This document shows, one piece after another, positions 9,819 to 18,368 of a stretch of 64,000 nt of DNA. This stretch comes from a bacterium 1XD42-76 (lineage in GTDB: Bacteria; Bacillota; Clostridia; Lachnospirales; Lachnospiraceae). Where the stretch lies: assembly GCA_009917545.1 (NCBI GenBank), contig QZDW01000014.1, positions 1 through 64,000 on the forward strand. The letters run 5' to 3'. Positions within the stretch are counted from its first letter, which is position 1. Every line of letters begins with the position of its first letter. The translations under genes were made by a program, and so were the position numbers. Under the pieces are notes generated by a model that worked only from the letters and a program-made list of their open reading frames with translations, was not told the origin of the DNA and searched no databases.

Positions 9819-10589
9819 ATGAAGAAAAAATTTTATATCTACACCGCAGGGGCAGCACTCTGTACCCTGCTTTTTGGCATTTCCATGTTTCAGGTCATAA
9901 GCCACTATGCTAGCGCAGGCAAATCAACCAGTGAATTTGCAGAGCTGGCAGAGATTGTGGAGCAGGCGGGGGAAACGGAAGAAAACGGGGGAACCGGGGA
10001 AACACCGGAGGATATGGCAGAGGGAGAGAACCAGTCCCCGCTTGCCAAATATCAGGAGCTTTTCAACCAGAACAACGATATGGCGGGTTGGATTTCCATT
10101 GACGGGACGAATATCAATTACCCGGTGATGTTTACGCCGGACAGTCCCGACTTCTACCTAAAGCGCAGCTTTGAAAAGGAGTACAGCGCATACGGGGTGC
10201 CGTATATTGCGGAGCATTGCAGCCCCTTTGAGCCCAGCGACAACGTGATTATTTACGGACACCACATGAAGAACGGGACAATGTTCACCGGACTGATGGA
10301 TTACGAGAGCCGGAAATTTTACGAGGGGCATAAAACCATCCATTTTGACACGCTCACGAAAACAGCGGATTATGAGGTGATCGCCGTATTCAAGACCACG
10401 GTGTATGACGATACGGGATTCAAGTATTACCTGTTCGCCAATGCGGAAACCGAGGAAGATTTTCAGGAATATGTAGACCAGTGCAAAGCGTTGTCCCTCT
10501 ATGATACAGAAGTAAGCGCAGAGTACGGGGACAAGCTGATTACGCTCTCCACCTGCGAGTATTCCAGAACAAACGGGCGGCTTGTGTAG
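9819..10589 (+). pseudogene. Class B sortase, C-terminus lost by a one-base shift
   Basis: The protein has 256 residues with an N-terminal membrane anchor (about 5-28) and a sortase B domain from about residue 75. His148 or His149 (YGHH), Cys246 (LSTCEY) and Arg254 form the catalytic set. The frame stops two residues after the Arg. Adding one G at about 10,586 gives LVVVAKKIAE and a TAA at 10,610, the usual sortase end, so the last strand is cut short. Sortases on these elements attach an ICE surface protein to the wall. Activity of the shortened form is uncertain, and a sequencing error is possible. Confidence 0.75.
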
Positions 10590-10642
10590 TGGCGAAAAAG
10601 ATTGCGGAGTAACGGCAGGTTTACCCCAAAGGAGGGCGGGCG

Positions 10643-12538
10643 ATGAGCAAAGAAATCAAGACACGCCAAGTCCATAAGGATGTAAAGGCACTGGATAAGA
10701 CCGTGACGGGCATGGAACGTGTGAAACGTGCCTATGTCCGCACAAAAGAAAGCGTTGAGGGCGCACAGCCGCAGGAAAGGCGATACGCTTCCCCGACAGA
10801 ATATGCCGAGGACAAAACAGAGCGGGGAGCCGACCGTGCCGCCCATGAAGCCGCACATCAGGCAAGGAAACAGGGGAACAGGCTTGTGGATAAGGCAAAG
10901 GAAAAACACAGGATTTCCAAAGAAACGAAAGAAATCAGGCGGTCAGCCCGTGGAGAGGGGAGCAGTCCCGCCCACGGGGAGCCTTCCACATCTCCCCGGC
11001 CTTCCGTCCCGTCAGGCAGGGGAGAGCCTTACCAGCCGAAAGAGCAGATGAGGAAAAAGGCGCAGGAGCAGGCGGCAAAACAGGCGGCACAGAAGAAGGC
11101 CGCAGGGCAGAGAGCCATGCAGAGGGCGTCACAGCAAAGAATCTCCCAACAGAAAGCGGAACAGCAGGCGGCGCAGTTTAGGGAGCTTCCCAAGCAGACC
11201 ATAAAAACCATAGACCGGGGCGAAAAGACGGTCAGAACCGCAGGGAAAACGGGGCAGACGGTGAAGAACACCGGGAAAGGGACAATCAAATCTGCCGCAA
11301 AGTCCGTAAAAACCGCCGAGCAGACCGCAGAGAAAACCGTAAAGACCACAAAGGAGGCGGCTAAGACCGCAAAAGCGGCGGCGAAAGCATCCGTCAAGAC
11401 CGCAGAAAAAACGGTGCAGATGGCAAGGCAGGCGGCAAAGGCGGCAGAACAGGCGGCAAAGGCAGCGGCGAAAGCCACGGCAAGAGCAGTAAAAGCCATC
11501 ATTGCCGGGACAAAAGCACTGGTGAGCGCCATTGCTGCAGGGGGATGGGTGGCCGTCCTTATCTTGATTATCGTCCTTCTGTTCGGCGGGCTTCTCTGCA
11601 TGGTGGGCGGCGGCAATTCCAGCACGGTAAGCCCGGTTAGTGCGGAGGTGGAAGCCTATGAGCCAGTCATCCGCATTTATGCAAGGCAGTACGGCATTGA
11701 GGAATATGTGGAGCTGATTAAGGCGGTGATGATGCAGGAAAGCGGCGGGCAGGGCAGTGACCCCATGCAAAGCTCCGAGAGCGGCTATAACACCAGATAC
11801 CCAAGAGAGCCGAACGGAATCACCGACCCGGAATATTCCATCGAGTGCGGCGTACAGGCATTAAAGGACTGCCTGCAAAGCGCAGGGGTGGAGAACCCGG
11901 TGGACATGGAGCATATCAAACTGGCGTTGCAGGGGTATAATTTCGGGAACGGGTATATCTCATGGGCGCAGAGTAACTATGGGGGATACACTGCCGCCAA
12001 TGCCGCAGAATTTTCCGATATGATGGCGGAGCGGATGGGCTGGGGCAGTTACGGGGACAAGCAGTACGTCCCCCATGTACTCCGGTATTATATTTTCGGC
12101 AGAATCCCCACCGGAACCGGAAGTGGGGCAATCGTGCAGGTGGCGTTGACGCAGGAGGGCAACGGAGGCGATATCTACTGGAGCTGGTACGGGTTTGACA
12201 GCAGGGTGGAATGGTGTGCTACTTTCGTGTCGTGGTGTGCCGAGCAGTGCGGCTATCTGGAAAGCGGCGTGATACCGAAATTCTCCCTCTGTTCGGACGG
12301 CGTGGACTGGTTCCATGCCCGTGGGCAGTTTCAGGACGCAAGCTATGTCCCGGCAGCAGGGGACATTATTTTCTTTGACTGGGGAAATGACGGAACCATA
12401 GACCATGTGGGGATTGTGGAGAGCGTGACGGATGGCGTTGTGAATACCATAGAGGGGAACAGCGGCGATATATGTGCGAGGAGAAGTTACAGCATGGGCA
12501 GCGATTCTATATACGGATATGGTGTTCCGGCTTATTGA
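10643..12538 (+). CDS. Lytic transglycosylase/CHAP cell-wall hydrolase (VirB1/CwlT-like)
   Basis: The protein has 631 residues. The first 290 are basic, Ala/Lys/Thr-rich repeats (KTAEKTVKTTKEAAKT pattern), followed by a membrane helix at about 297-322. A lysozyme-like domain follows at about 340-460 (IKAVMMQESGG), then a CHAP domain at about 490-631 with Cys in VEWCATFVSWC and His in DHVGIVE. Such two-domain enzymes open the peptidoglycan for the conjugation channel, as Orf14 does in Tn916. The enzyme part would lie outside the membrane. The frame is intact and a terminator follows. Confidence 0.85.
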   Translation: MSKEIKTRQVHKDVKALDKTVTGMERVKRAYVRTKESVEGAQPQERRYASPTEYAEDKTERGADRAAHEAAHQARKQGNRLVDKAKEKHRISKETKEIRRSARGEGSSPAHGEPSTSPRPSVPSGRGEPYQPKEQMRKKAQEQAAKQAAQKKAAGQRAMQRASQQRISQQKAEQQAAQFRELPKQTIKTIDRGEKTVRTAGKTGQTVKNTGKGTIKSAAKSVKTAEQTAEKTVKTTKEAAKTAKAAAKASVKTAEKTVQMARQAAKAAEQAAKAAAKATARAVKAIIAGTKALVSAIAAGGWVAVLILIIVLLFGGLLCMVGGGNSSTVSPVSAEVEAYEPVIRIYARQYGIEEYVELIKAVMMQESGGQGSDPMQSSESGYNTRYPREPNGITDPEYSIECGVQALKDCLQSAGVENPVDMEHIKLALQGYNFGNGYISWAQSNYGGYTAANAAEFSDMMAERMGWGSYGDKQYVPHVLRYYIFGRIPTGTGSGAIVQVALTQEGNGGDIYWSWYGFDSRVEWCATFVSWCAEQCGYLESGVIPKFSLCSDGVDWFHARGQFQDASYVPAAGDIIFFDWGNDGTIDHVGIVESVTDGVVNTIEGNSGDICARRSYSMGSDSIYGYGVPAY

Positions 12539-12548
12539 AATGTGGCAA

Positions 12549-12582
12549 GAGAAAACCAGAGGTTATTCCTCTGGCTCTTTTG
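12549..12582. terminator. Bidirectional terminator between the hydrolase and XRE genes
   Basis: CCAGAGG-TTATT-CCTCTGG is a perfect seven-pair hairpin flanked by AGAGAAAA and CTCTTTT, so it can work in both directions. The stop codon of the minus-strand XRE gene lies in its loop. Confidence 0.75.
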
Positions 12583-12910
12583 CCTTACATATTCCCTGCG
12601 CCGTCCCTGCTATGATGGTCAGATCCGAATCATCGAATGTGTCAAAGAGAGCATCCAATTGTCGGCGTAATGTTGTTTTTTCTACCGGAGATTCTGAATG
12701 TATGTACTGGTCAACGGATATGTGGAACATGGTCACAAGCTGAATGAACAGTGGAAAGCTGGGATATTGACCCTCTTTTTCAATGGACTGCAAATGTCTT
12801 GCGGAAATGCCAAGTTCTTCAGCTAATTCTTCTCTTGTAATCCTCTGTTTTTCACGGGCGTTTTGAATTGCCTGCCCTAATTCCAGAAAATCAAAATCAT
12901 GACTGGTCAT
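12563..12910 (-). CDS. XRE family helix-turn-helix regulator
   Basis: The protein has 115 residues. A helix-turn-helix lies at about residues 12-65 (QNAREKQRITREELAEELGISARHLQSIEKEG), followed by an acidic C-terminal domain. It resembles Orf9-type repressors of the Tn916 regulatory region. It is transcribed against the transfer genes. Direct repeats of GAAAGTTCT upstream are a plausible autoregulatory operator. Which genes it controls cannot be read from sequence alone. Confidence 0.8.
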   Translation of the reverse strand: MTSHDFDFLELGQAIQNAREKQRITREELAEELGISARHLQSIEKEGQYPSFPLFIQLVTMFHISVDQYIHSESPVEKTTLRRQLDALFDTFDDSDLTIIAGTAQGICKAKEPEE

Positions 12911-12955
12911 ATTTTCACCACCTGTATTTAATATTGGGTACTTCTATTGTACAGA

Positions 12956-13018
12956 GATGAAAGTTCTACTTAAACGATGTGAAAGTTCTTGTAATAAGAG
13001 GTTTGATTTCCTCTTATA
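12956..13018. promoter_or_regulatory. Direct and inverted repeats upstream of the XRE gene
   Basis: GAAAGTTCT occurs at 12,959-12,967 and 12,982-12,990, 23 bases apart (about two helix turns). On the minus strand a TACAAT-like -10 lies just inside toward the XRE gene, so the repeats cover its -35 region. Next to them AAGAGG and CCTCTT (about 12,997-13,015) form an inverted repeat. Confidence 0.4.
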
Positions 13019-13125
13019 AGAAGTTATATAACTGAACAGAACATTTTTAAATAAATTGTGATAGCCTCTTGATTTTTGCTATCAATAATAGTAATATTGA
13101 TGATAGTAAAAACGGAGGTGAGAAT

Positions 13126-13650
13126 ATGTCATCCATAGATTTGGTAATTCTCGGAATTGTTATGGAGAAACCGCAGAGTGCATACGACATCCAGAAAGAT
13201 GTGGAATACCATCATCTTTCAAGATGGACAAAGGTTAGCGTCCCATCCATTTATCGGAAAGTGCTTCAAATGAATGAGCAGGGCTATTTGGAGAGCAGTA
13301 TTGTGAAAGGGGATAAATTCGCTGATAAAGCGGTGTATTCCATCACGGATAAGGGGCGGACGTATTTTGGGCAGCTTATGGAAACTTACGCAAACCAGAA
13401 AGTCCCATTGCTGTTTGACTTCAATGTTGTCATTACAAACTTAAATAAAATGGAAAGGGAAAAAGCACTGGATTTGATAAAGAAGCTGCGGGACAATTTT
13501 ACGGCTTCAGCAAAATCCATTGACGAATATGCCGCCAGCTATCCAGATATTCCATTGGGTGGGAAAGCGATTTTTGAACAGCAGCGTTTATTATACCAAT
13601 CCCTGTTAGAATGGCTTGATAAATTTGAAAGCCAGTTTAGGGGGAGTTGA
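13126..13650 (+). CDS. PadR family regulator (copy 1)
   Basis: The protein has 174 residues from the ATG at 13,126, which follows CGGAGGTG. The N-terminal winged helix (VILGIVMEKPQSAYDIQKDVEY, then SVPSIYRKVLQMNEQGYLE) is typical of PadR, with a C-terminal dimerisation helix. It closely resembles the PadR protein at 19,875. An imperfect inverted repeat (ATCAATA/TATTGAT) lies about 25 bases upstream and may be its operator. It leads a short operon with the YjdF-like and KTR genes. Confidence 0.85.
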   Translation: MSSIDLVILGIVMEKPQSAYDIQKDVEYHHLSRWTKVSVPSIYRKVLQMNEQGYLESSIVKGDKFADKAVYSITDKGRTYFGQLMETYANQKVPLLFDFNVVITNLNKMEREKALDLIKKLRDNFTASAKSIDEYAASYPDIPLGGKAIFEQQRLLYQSLLEWLDKFESQFRGS

Positions 13651-13654
13651 TGGC

Positions 13655-14071
13655 ATGGCGATGAAAAGCAGCTTGACAATTCTGTTTGAAAATCCCTTTT
13701 GGATTGGATTGTTTGAGCGCATAGACGGCGACAAATATGAGGTCTGCAAGATTACGTTCGGCGCAGAGCCGAAAGATTATGAAGTGTATGATTTTCTGCT
13801 CAAAAACTGGCATAAGCTGAAATTCAGCCCGCCAGTTAAAACAGAAAAAACCGAAGAACGAAAAATCAATCCCAAGCGTATGCAGAGGGAAATCAACAGC
13901 CAGTTGGAAAACAAGGGCATTGGCACAAAAGCCCAACAAGCCTTAAAGTTCCAACATGAACAGGGAAAACTGGAACGGAAAGTGAAGTCCAGAGAACAGA
14001 AAGAAGCAGAGAAAGAGCGGCAATTCGCTCTGCGGCAGGAAAAGAAAAAAGCAAAGCACAGAGGGAGGTAA
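13655..14071 (+). CDS. YjdF-like protein (DUF2992)
   Basis: The protein has 138 residues; the ATG at 13,655 is 8 bases after GGGGAG. The N-terminal part (SLTILFENPFWIGLFERID, then KITFGAEPKDYEVYDFLL) matches the YjdF family. The C-terminal half is a long charged helix ending in KKAKHRGR. In other Firmicutes yjdF is controlled by a riboswitch sensing aromatic heterocycles. Here it sits behind a PadR regulator instead, which suggests a drug- or phenolic-responsive operon. Molecular function is unknown. Confidence 0.75.
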   Translation: MAMKSSLTILFENPFWIGLFERIDGDKYEVCKITFGAEPKDYEVYDFLLKNWHKLKFSPPVKTEKTEERKINPKRMQREINSQLENKGIGTKAQQALKFQHEQGKLERKVKSREQKEAEKERQFALRQEKKKAKHRGR

Positions 14072-14078
14072 TGTTCTG

Positions 14079-14267
14079 ATGATAGCAAAAGAATGGGTGC
14101 GCTGCCCGATTTGTTCTAATAAGACCCGTGACAGGATTAGGGAAGATACGGTATTGATAAATTATCCGCTATACTGCCCGAAATGCAAGCAGGAAACATT
14201 GATTGAAGCGAAAAATTTAAAAATAACAGTCATCAGAGAGCCAGACACACAGATGCAGAGCCGATGA
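14079..14267 (+). CDS. Cys-rich KTR domain protein (copy 1)
   Basis: The protein has 62 residues with two CxxC pairs (RCPICSNKTR and YCPKCKQE), a likely zinc-ribbon knuckle, and the conserved IREDTVL and LIEAKNL segments. It is homologous to the Orf6-type gene next to tet(M) in Tn916. GGGAGG lies about 10 bases before the ATG. The stop codon is inside the terminator stem that follows. Function is unknown. Two further copies lie at 17,461 and 20,409. Confidence 0.85.
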   Translation: MIAKEWVRCPICSNKTRDRIREDTVLINYPLYCPKCKQETLIEAKNLKITVIREPDTQMQSR

Positions 14268-14310
14268 ATTTGTGAGATAGTTTGAAATCACAATACATCG
14301 GCTCTGTTTT
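14257..14310 (+). terminator. Terminator of KTR module 1
   Basis: AGAGCCGATG pairs exactly with CATCGGCTCT, followed by GTTTT. Almost the same stem recurs at 18,303 and 20,588, which marks module boundaries in this cargo zone. Confidence 0.8.
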
Positions 14311-14406
14311 GTATTCCGCAATTTTTTACAATTCAAATAATAAGCCTGTTGGTATGATGTAAGCAGGCAAAAATATTGCCCAAAAATTTGAAAGGAAGTG
14401 TTGGAA

Positions 14407-14802
14407 ATGGATTACAAAAATCTGTTTGAAAAATTCAACGAGGGAGGAAAGCTGCTGTTAAAAGATGCCACAGTTACATTTGATGCTATCCCGTGGTCGA
14501 AGCATCCTACTTTTGAGGGTGTGGAGCTGAAGCACATTATCACATCCGAAAGGACAGGCGGACAATTTAGTTACCATCTTGTGAGGATAGCCCCTAATAA
14601 AAAGATTGGCAGCCATATCCACGAGAAACAACTGGAAACGCATGAAGTAATCTCTGGCACGGGCGTGTGCGTTAATGACGGTGTGGAATTGCCTTATGAA
14701 ACGGGCGTAATATCCATATTTCCCATAGGCGTACCGCATGAAGTGATTGCAGGGGATGACGGGCTTTGCCTGTTCGCAAAGTTTATGCCCGCCCTCTGCT
14801 AA
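14407..14802 (+). CDS. Cupin-domain protein
   Basis: This is a 131-residue, single-domain cupin. Metal-ligand candidates are the His residues in IGSHIHEKQLETHEV and a later PHEV, arranged as in the two cupin motifs. The ATG at 14,407 is 8 bases after GGAAG. The convergent AraC-type gene next door may regulate it. Small cupins of this type include sugar isomerases and binding proteins; a specific substrate cannot be assigned. Confidence 0.75.
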   Translation: MDYKNLFEKFNEGGKLLLKDATVTFDAIPWSKHPTFEGVELKHIITSERTGGQFSYHLVRIAPNKKIGSHIHEKQLETHEVISGTGVCVNDGVELPYETGVISIFPIGVPHEVIAGDDGLCLFAKFMPALC

Positions 14803-14815
14803 TAGCTTTATCTGG

Positions 14816-15625
14816 TTATATCTCTTTCGTATCGCTGAATGGCACGAGTGCCCCAGAGGGTATAGGGGTATTTTGAGGGATAATTCCAGAAGAATATTTA
14901 TAAGTTAAAGGCGGCAAGCCTACCTGTTTTTCAAATTGCTTTATGAAGTGGCTTTGGTCGCAGAAACCCGTGGTCAAAGCTACTTCGGTTATTGTATCGG
15001 CTTCGTGGATTAGGCGTTGCGCTTTGCGGATGCGGTTCTGGATTTGGAACTGGTGCGGTGTAAGCCCTACCTCTGCCTTGAAGCTTCTGATAAAGTGGTA
15101 TTTGCTTAGAAAAGCGTTTTGTGCCATTTCCTCGACAGAAAGTTTGCATTCTGGGTATAACTCCAACTGTCTTTTTAAGTCGTGGATATATGGGGTATGG
15201 ATTTTAAGCTGCCAGTTGGAAGAATCCGAGGTTTTATCCAGACAGCTTAGTAGTTGTAATATTTGATATTGATTGATTTTTCCCATATTCAGAGCCTGCA
15301 TCAGAAGAAGTCCGATATGTTTTTGTATGGTGATAACATCTGCGTTGTTTACAGTATTCTTATCAATGCACAGGGTAAGCAGGGAATAGCTGTCATGTGC
15401 CGAAATGCTATGCGGTTCATACGGAAATATTGTAAATGTTTCGTTTTGCTTATAAATCCTTGTTTCCTTATTCGTTGTAAGGACTACGGAGCCGTCCAGT
15501 ATGATACCGATTGTTAGTACGGAAACATGATTATGCAGCGGGTAGGATATAGTTGAATTTTTGCAGAAAATCAGCTCAATGCCTGTTTCTGCATTATATA
15601 AATAGCGGATATTGTTTGTAGTCAT
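14816..15625 (-). CDS. AraC family transcriptional regulator
   Basis: The protein has 269 residues. An N-terminal cupin-like sensing domain (about 1-140, with YPLHNHVSVLTIG) is followed by two C-terminal helix-turn-helix motifs (about 165-250; LSVEEMAQNAFLSKYHFIRSF and ITEVALTTGFCDQSHFIKQF). It converges with the cupin gene, leaving 13 bases between stops. Likely targets are neighbouring cargo genes, but this is inference. Confidence 0.9.
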   Translation of the reverse strand: MTTNNIRYLYNAETGIELIFCKNSTISYPLHNHVSVLTIGIILDGSVVLTTNKETRIYKQNETFTIFPYEPHSISAHDSYSLLTLCIDKNTVNNADVITIQKHIGLLLMQALNMGKINQYQILQLLSCLDKTSDSSNWQLKIHTPYIHDLKRQLELYPECKLSVEEMAQNAFLSKYHFIRSFKAEVGLTPHQFQIQNRIRKAQRLIHEADTITEVALTTGFCDQSHFIKQFEKQVGLPPLTYKYSSGIIPQNTPIPSGALVPFSDTKEI

Positions 15626-15666
15626 AGGTTTTCCTCACGGTCTGTTATCCGTTTCATGGACTTGTG

Positions 15667-16203
15667 TTATATGTTGGCATTGCAGCTTTCAAGTAAACGG
15701 TTTGTCCCTGTTATTTCAGCATCTACGAGGTCAATCATTCTTTTTACATTTGCAGAATGGGCGGAAGAAACTTCGTTTTCCCATAACGGATTGATTTGTT
15801 TTTCAATCCCTGCACGGTACTTTTGCAGAATATTAAGCCGTTCCTGCAAAAGTTCCTGCTGTACATCAGGTGTAAATGTACTTAGAAAAAAAGCGGCAAT
15901 AGAAAAGATGTTTGTATCGTAGTTGAATTGCAGGATTGATGCTTTTAAAGTGTTTATAAATTCGCTTTTCCCCTTATCAGAAAGTTTGTAAACGGTGCGG
16001 TCTGGCATATTTCCGACTTTCTCGGTAGTGCCAGATATAAATTCCTTTTTCTCAAGGGTTTTTAATGTCGAATATACCGTTGAATCAGCGATATTAAACC
16101 ACCATTTCACATTCATGTAGTTTAAGAGTTTTATGATCTCGTATGCGTTAAGTGGTTTTTCGTATATGAAACCTAAAAGCATTGTGGCAGGTTTGGACAG
16201 CAT
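15667..16203 (-). CDS. PadR family regulator (copy 2)
   Basis: The protein has 178 residues with an N-terminal winged helix (TMLLGFIYEKPLNAYEIIKLLNY, then DSTVYSTLKTLEKKEFI) and a C-terminal helical domain. It is clearly different from copies 1 and 3. It is divergent from the gene at 16,325, with a perfect 16-base palindrome at 16,240 in the shared promoter region. This is the usual layout for PadR control of a neighbour and of itself. Confidence 0.85.
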   Translation of the reverse strand: MLSKPATMLLGFIYEKPLNAYEIIKLLNYMNVKWWFNIADSTVYSTLKTLEKKEFISGTTEKVGNMPDRTVYKLSDKGKSEFINTLKASILQFNYDTNIFSIAAFFLSTFTPDVQQELLQERLNILQKYRAGIEKQINPLWENEVSSAHSANVKRMIDLVDAEITGTNRLLESCNANI

Positions 16204-16239
16204 ATTTTTTCCTCCTTGACATTGTGTTGTATTTATAGT

Positions 16240-16255
16240 ACTTTATATATAAAGT
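16240..16255. promoter_or_regulatory. Palindrome, likely PadR copy 2 operator
   Basis: ACTTTATATATAAAGT is a perfect 16-base palindrome in the 121-base gap between the divergent PadR gene and the gene at 16,325. PadR proteins commonly bind such AT-rich palindromes. Confidence 0.5.
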
Positions 16256-16324
16256 AGTTTTTATGGACACTACTATTATAACATATCAATGTAGAAAAAG
16301 GAATACTGGAAAAGGAGGTTTTTT

Positions 16325-16792
16325 ATGCCGCAGCTCAATAAAGGGGGTAAATTTGTATTTGGTCTTTCCGTTATAAACCCCGATTTAACAATACGCATCC
16401 CGCCACAGGCATTGTTGGAATATGATGCACTGCGGGATGGAAAAGTGATAATTTTCACGGGAAGCAAAATAACAGGCGGCTTTTGCGTGACGACATATCC
16501 GCTGCTGTCAAATTCAAGACTCAGCCATATATTGGAAGAATGCCCTGCGTTAAGGGACTGCCAGCTTTCCGAGGGTGAGTTTACCCAATATAAAGGGCGT
16601 AAATATGCGTGGATTAACATTGATAAGGACGGAGCTGTTAAATTGCTGCAAAATACGTTGGACGTTTTAGAATTACAGTCTGGAATGGAACTATTGTCAA
16701 TCCGCAGCAGTGATATTGCCTTTACAATGGGAGCAAAAGGACCGCTGCTTGAAAAGGCACATAATTTTCATGGAGAAATTAAGAGATATTAG
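16325..16792 (+). CDS. Cargo protein of unknown function
   Basis: This 155-residue soluble protein has an AAAGGAGG site before its ATG. It begins MPQLNKGGKFVFGLSVI and includes IRIPPQALLEYDAL and GKVIIFTGSKITGGF, a beta-rich look. No cysteine pair or membrane segment is seen. It is transcribed away from the PadR copy 2 gene and probably regulated by it. It is followed by a membrane protein relic 13 bases later. I do not recognise the family. Confidence 0.6.
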   Translation: MPQLNKGGKFVFGLSVINPDLTIRIPPQALLEYDALRDGKVIIFTGSKITGGFCVTTYPLLSNSRLSHILEECPALRDCQLSEGEFTQYKGRKYAWINIDKDGAVKLLQNTLDVLELQSGMELLSIRSSDIAFTMGAKGPLLEKAHNFHGEIKRY

Positions 16793-16805
16793 GAGTGATT
16801 GGAAA

Positions 16806-17443
16806 ATGGGAAATATAATAAACAGTAAGTTGTTTCATTCAATTTTACTCTTTACAGTCATTGGCGAGATTTTTCTTCCGTGGATATTGTGTCGGTATTA
16901 TGATGGGTACAATAGTAAAACAATGGCAATGAGTGCGTTGGGAAGTCTGCAAAGCCCCGTTCGTGTTATTTATAATACATGGTTAATATGGCTTGGATGT
17001 TTTCTGGCATTTGCAGCGGTTGCATATTTTTTGCTACGAAAAAAGACTTTCCAATCCTATCGGTTTTACTTTTGTTTTCACTGGGGACATTTGCTGTCGG
17101 AGCAGGATTGGTTTCGGGAATATTCCATGTGAATGAAAACAAAGACATTATCACTGCGGCTTCAAAAGTACACGGAATAAGTGCGGCAATCGGATTTATG
17201 GCATTATTGTTTTTCCCATTGTTAAATGGGATTTTAGCATTCAAGCAGAACAATGTTATTTTCGGCATTATATGTGTTATTTCTTTTATCATGGCATTAA
17301 TTTTCTTTGTCTGCTTTATTATGGGAGATAAAGAGCAGTTTCAAAATACCGTGTTGAAATATGAGGGATTGTGGGAACGGCTGTCTTTACTTTGTATGTA
17401 TATTCCGCTTGCTTACAAGGCTGTCCATAATCTGCTGTCCTAA
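16806..17443 (+). pseudogene. DUF998-like membrane protein, frameshifted
   Basis: Two frames give one membrane protein of about 212 residues. The first (from ATG 16,806, AGGAG upstream) has helices at about 8-26 and 55-75. The second continues with GTFAVGAGLVSGIF and four more helices to 17,443. The shift falls in the A-run 17,039-17,044; one more A joins LLRKK to DFPILSVLLLF. The pattern of six helices and the SGIFHVNENKD loop recall DUF998 proteins, but this is from memory. A sequencing error is possible. Confidence 0.6.
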
Positions 17444-17460
17444 GATAGTGAGGTGGTTAA

Positions 17461-17625
17461 ATGGAAAAAACAGAATGGGTACACTGCCCTGTTTGCGGAA
17501 ATAAAACCCGTAATCAAATCAGAGAAGATACAGTCCTGCTAAATTTTCCGCTTTATTGTCCAAAATGTAAGCAGGAAATGCTGATTGAAGCGAAACATCT
17601 AAAAGTAACAGTTATAGATAAATAA
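17461..17625 (+). CDS. Cys-rich KTR domain protein (copy 2)
   Basis: This protein has 54 residues. It shares the two CxxC pairs (HCPVCGNKTR and YCPKCKQE), REDTVL and LIEAKHL with the other two copies. GAGGTGG lies just upstream of the ATG. It lacks the EPDTQMQSR-type tail of copies 1 and 3. Sequence like that tail, with its terminator, instead follows the next gene, as if the hydrolase gene had been inserted at the KTR 3' end. Confidence 0.85.
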   Translation: MEKTEWVHCPVCGNKTRNQIREDTVLLNFPLYCPKCKQEMLIEAKHLKVTVIDK

Positions 17626-17652
17626 ATGATTGCATGAAACGGAGATAAGATT

Positions 17653-18261
17653 ATGAACTATAAAGAAACAGATTTCAGTTTTCTATACGATGATTTAACT
17701 GAGGAATATGGAAATGAACAAGGCAAACAGCTTTATATTTTAATGTGTGAAAAATATACGAATTTAAGCGATAGAGAAGCAAAATCCGAGAATGACGAAA
17801 TAAATCAGCATATTTTCAAAAGATTGTTGCCAATCATGGGTATATATTTAACCCTTATTGAACAGGGTTTTACCAAAGAACAAGCATTTATGATTGCCCA
17901 TAAGGAAATACAGCACAATGCACGCAACTTAGCGGAAGAAAATGCTAAACTTACAAAAATGCCATTTACATATGGTTTATTTAAAATGTTTGCCAAATCG
18001 CATATGAGCAAAAAGTATCCAACAGAGGGGTTTACGGTAGAATGGAAAAGACATGATAATAGAGAAATCCATTTTAATATAGTCCGTTGCCTTTACAAAG
18101 ATATGTGTGAGAAATATTGCTGCCCAGAACTTTGTCCAGTTTTTTGTCAAAGTGATATAACTGCTTTTTCGGGATATGAACCTAAGATTAGATTTGAACG
18201 TATGGGAACAATAGGGGGAGGCGCTAATTGTTGTGACTTTCATTTTATTCATGGAAATTAG
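17653..18261 (+). CDS. Putative L-2-amino-thiazoline-4-carboxylate hydrolase family protein
   Basis: The protein has 202 residues. The C-terminal part has CPELCPVFCQSDITAFSGY and RMGTIGGGANCCDFHF, which match the ATC hydrolase family signature. The N-terminal half is helical. In Pseudomonas this family opens the thiazoline ring on the way to cysteine; homologues in anaerobes are mostly uncharacterised. It sits between KTR copy 2 and a KTR-type terminator, so it is cargo of the element. The family call is good but the reaction here is unproven. Confidence 0.75.
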   Translation: MNYKETDFSFLYDDLTEEYGNEQGKQLYILMCEKYTNLSDREAKSENDEINQHIFKRLLPIMGIYLTLIEQGFTKEQAFMIAHKEIQHNARNLAEENAKLTKMPFTYGLFKMFAKSHMSKKYPTEGFTVEWKRHDNREIHFNIVRCLYKDMCEKYCCPELCPVFCQSDITAFSGYEPKIRFERMGTIGGGANCCDFHFIHGN

Positions 18262-18302
18262 ATATTCAAGTAAAGCCATTAGAGAGCCAGCCGCTAAGAC
18301 GC

Positions 18303-18352
18303 AGAGCCGATGAACTTGTGAGAAAAACTCACAGCTCATCGGCTCTGTTTGT
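18303..18352. terminator. Terminator of KTR module 2
   Basis: AGAGCCGATGAACTTGTGAG (18,303) pairs with CTCACAGCTCATCGGCTCT (18,328) in a long stem, followed by GTTTG. It lies between the hydrolase gene and the end of the minus-strand MATE gene and can serve both. Confidence 0.8.
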
Positions 18353-18368
18353 TAGAAAGAATAAATAT

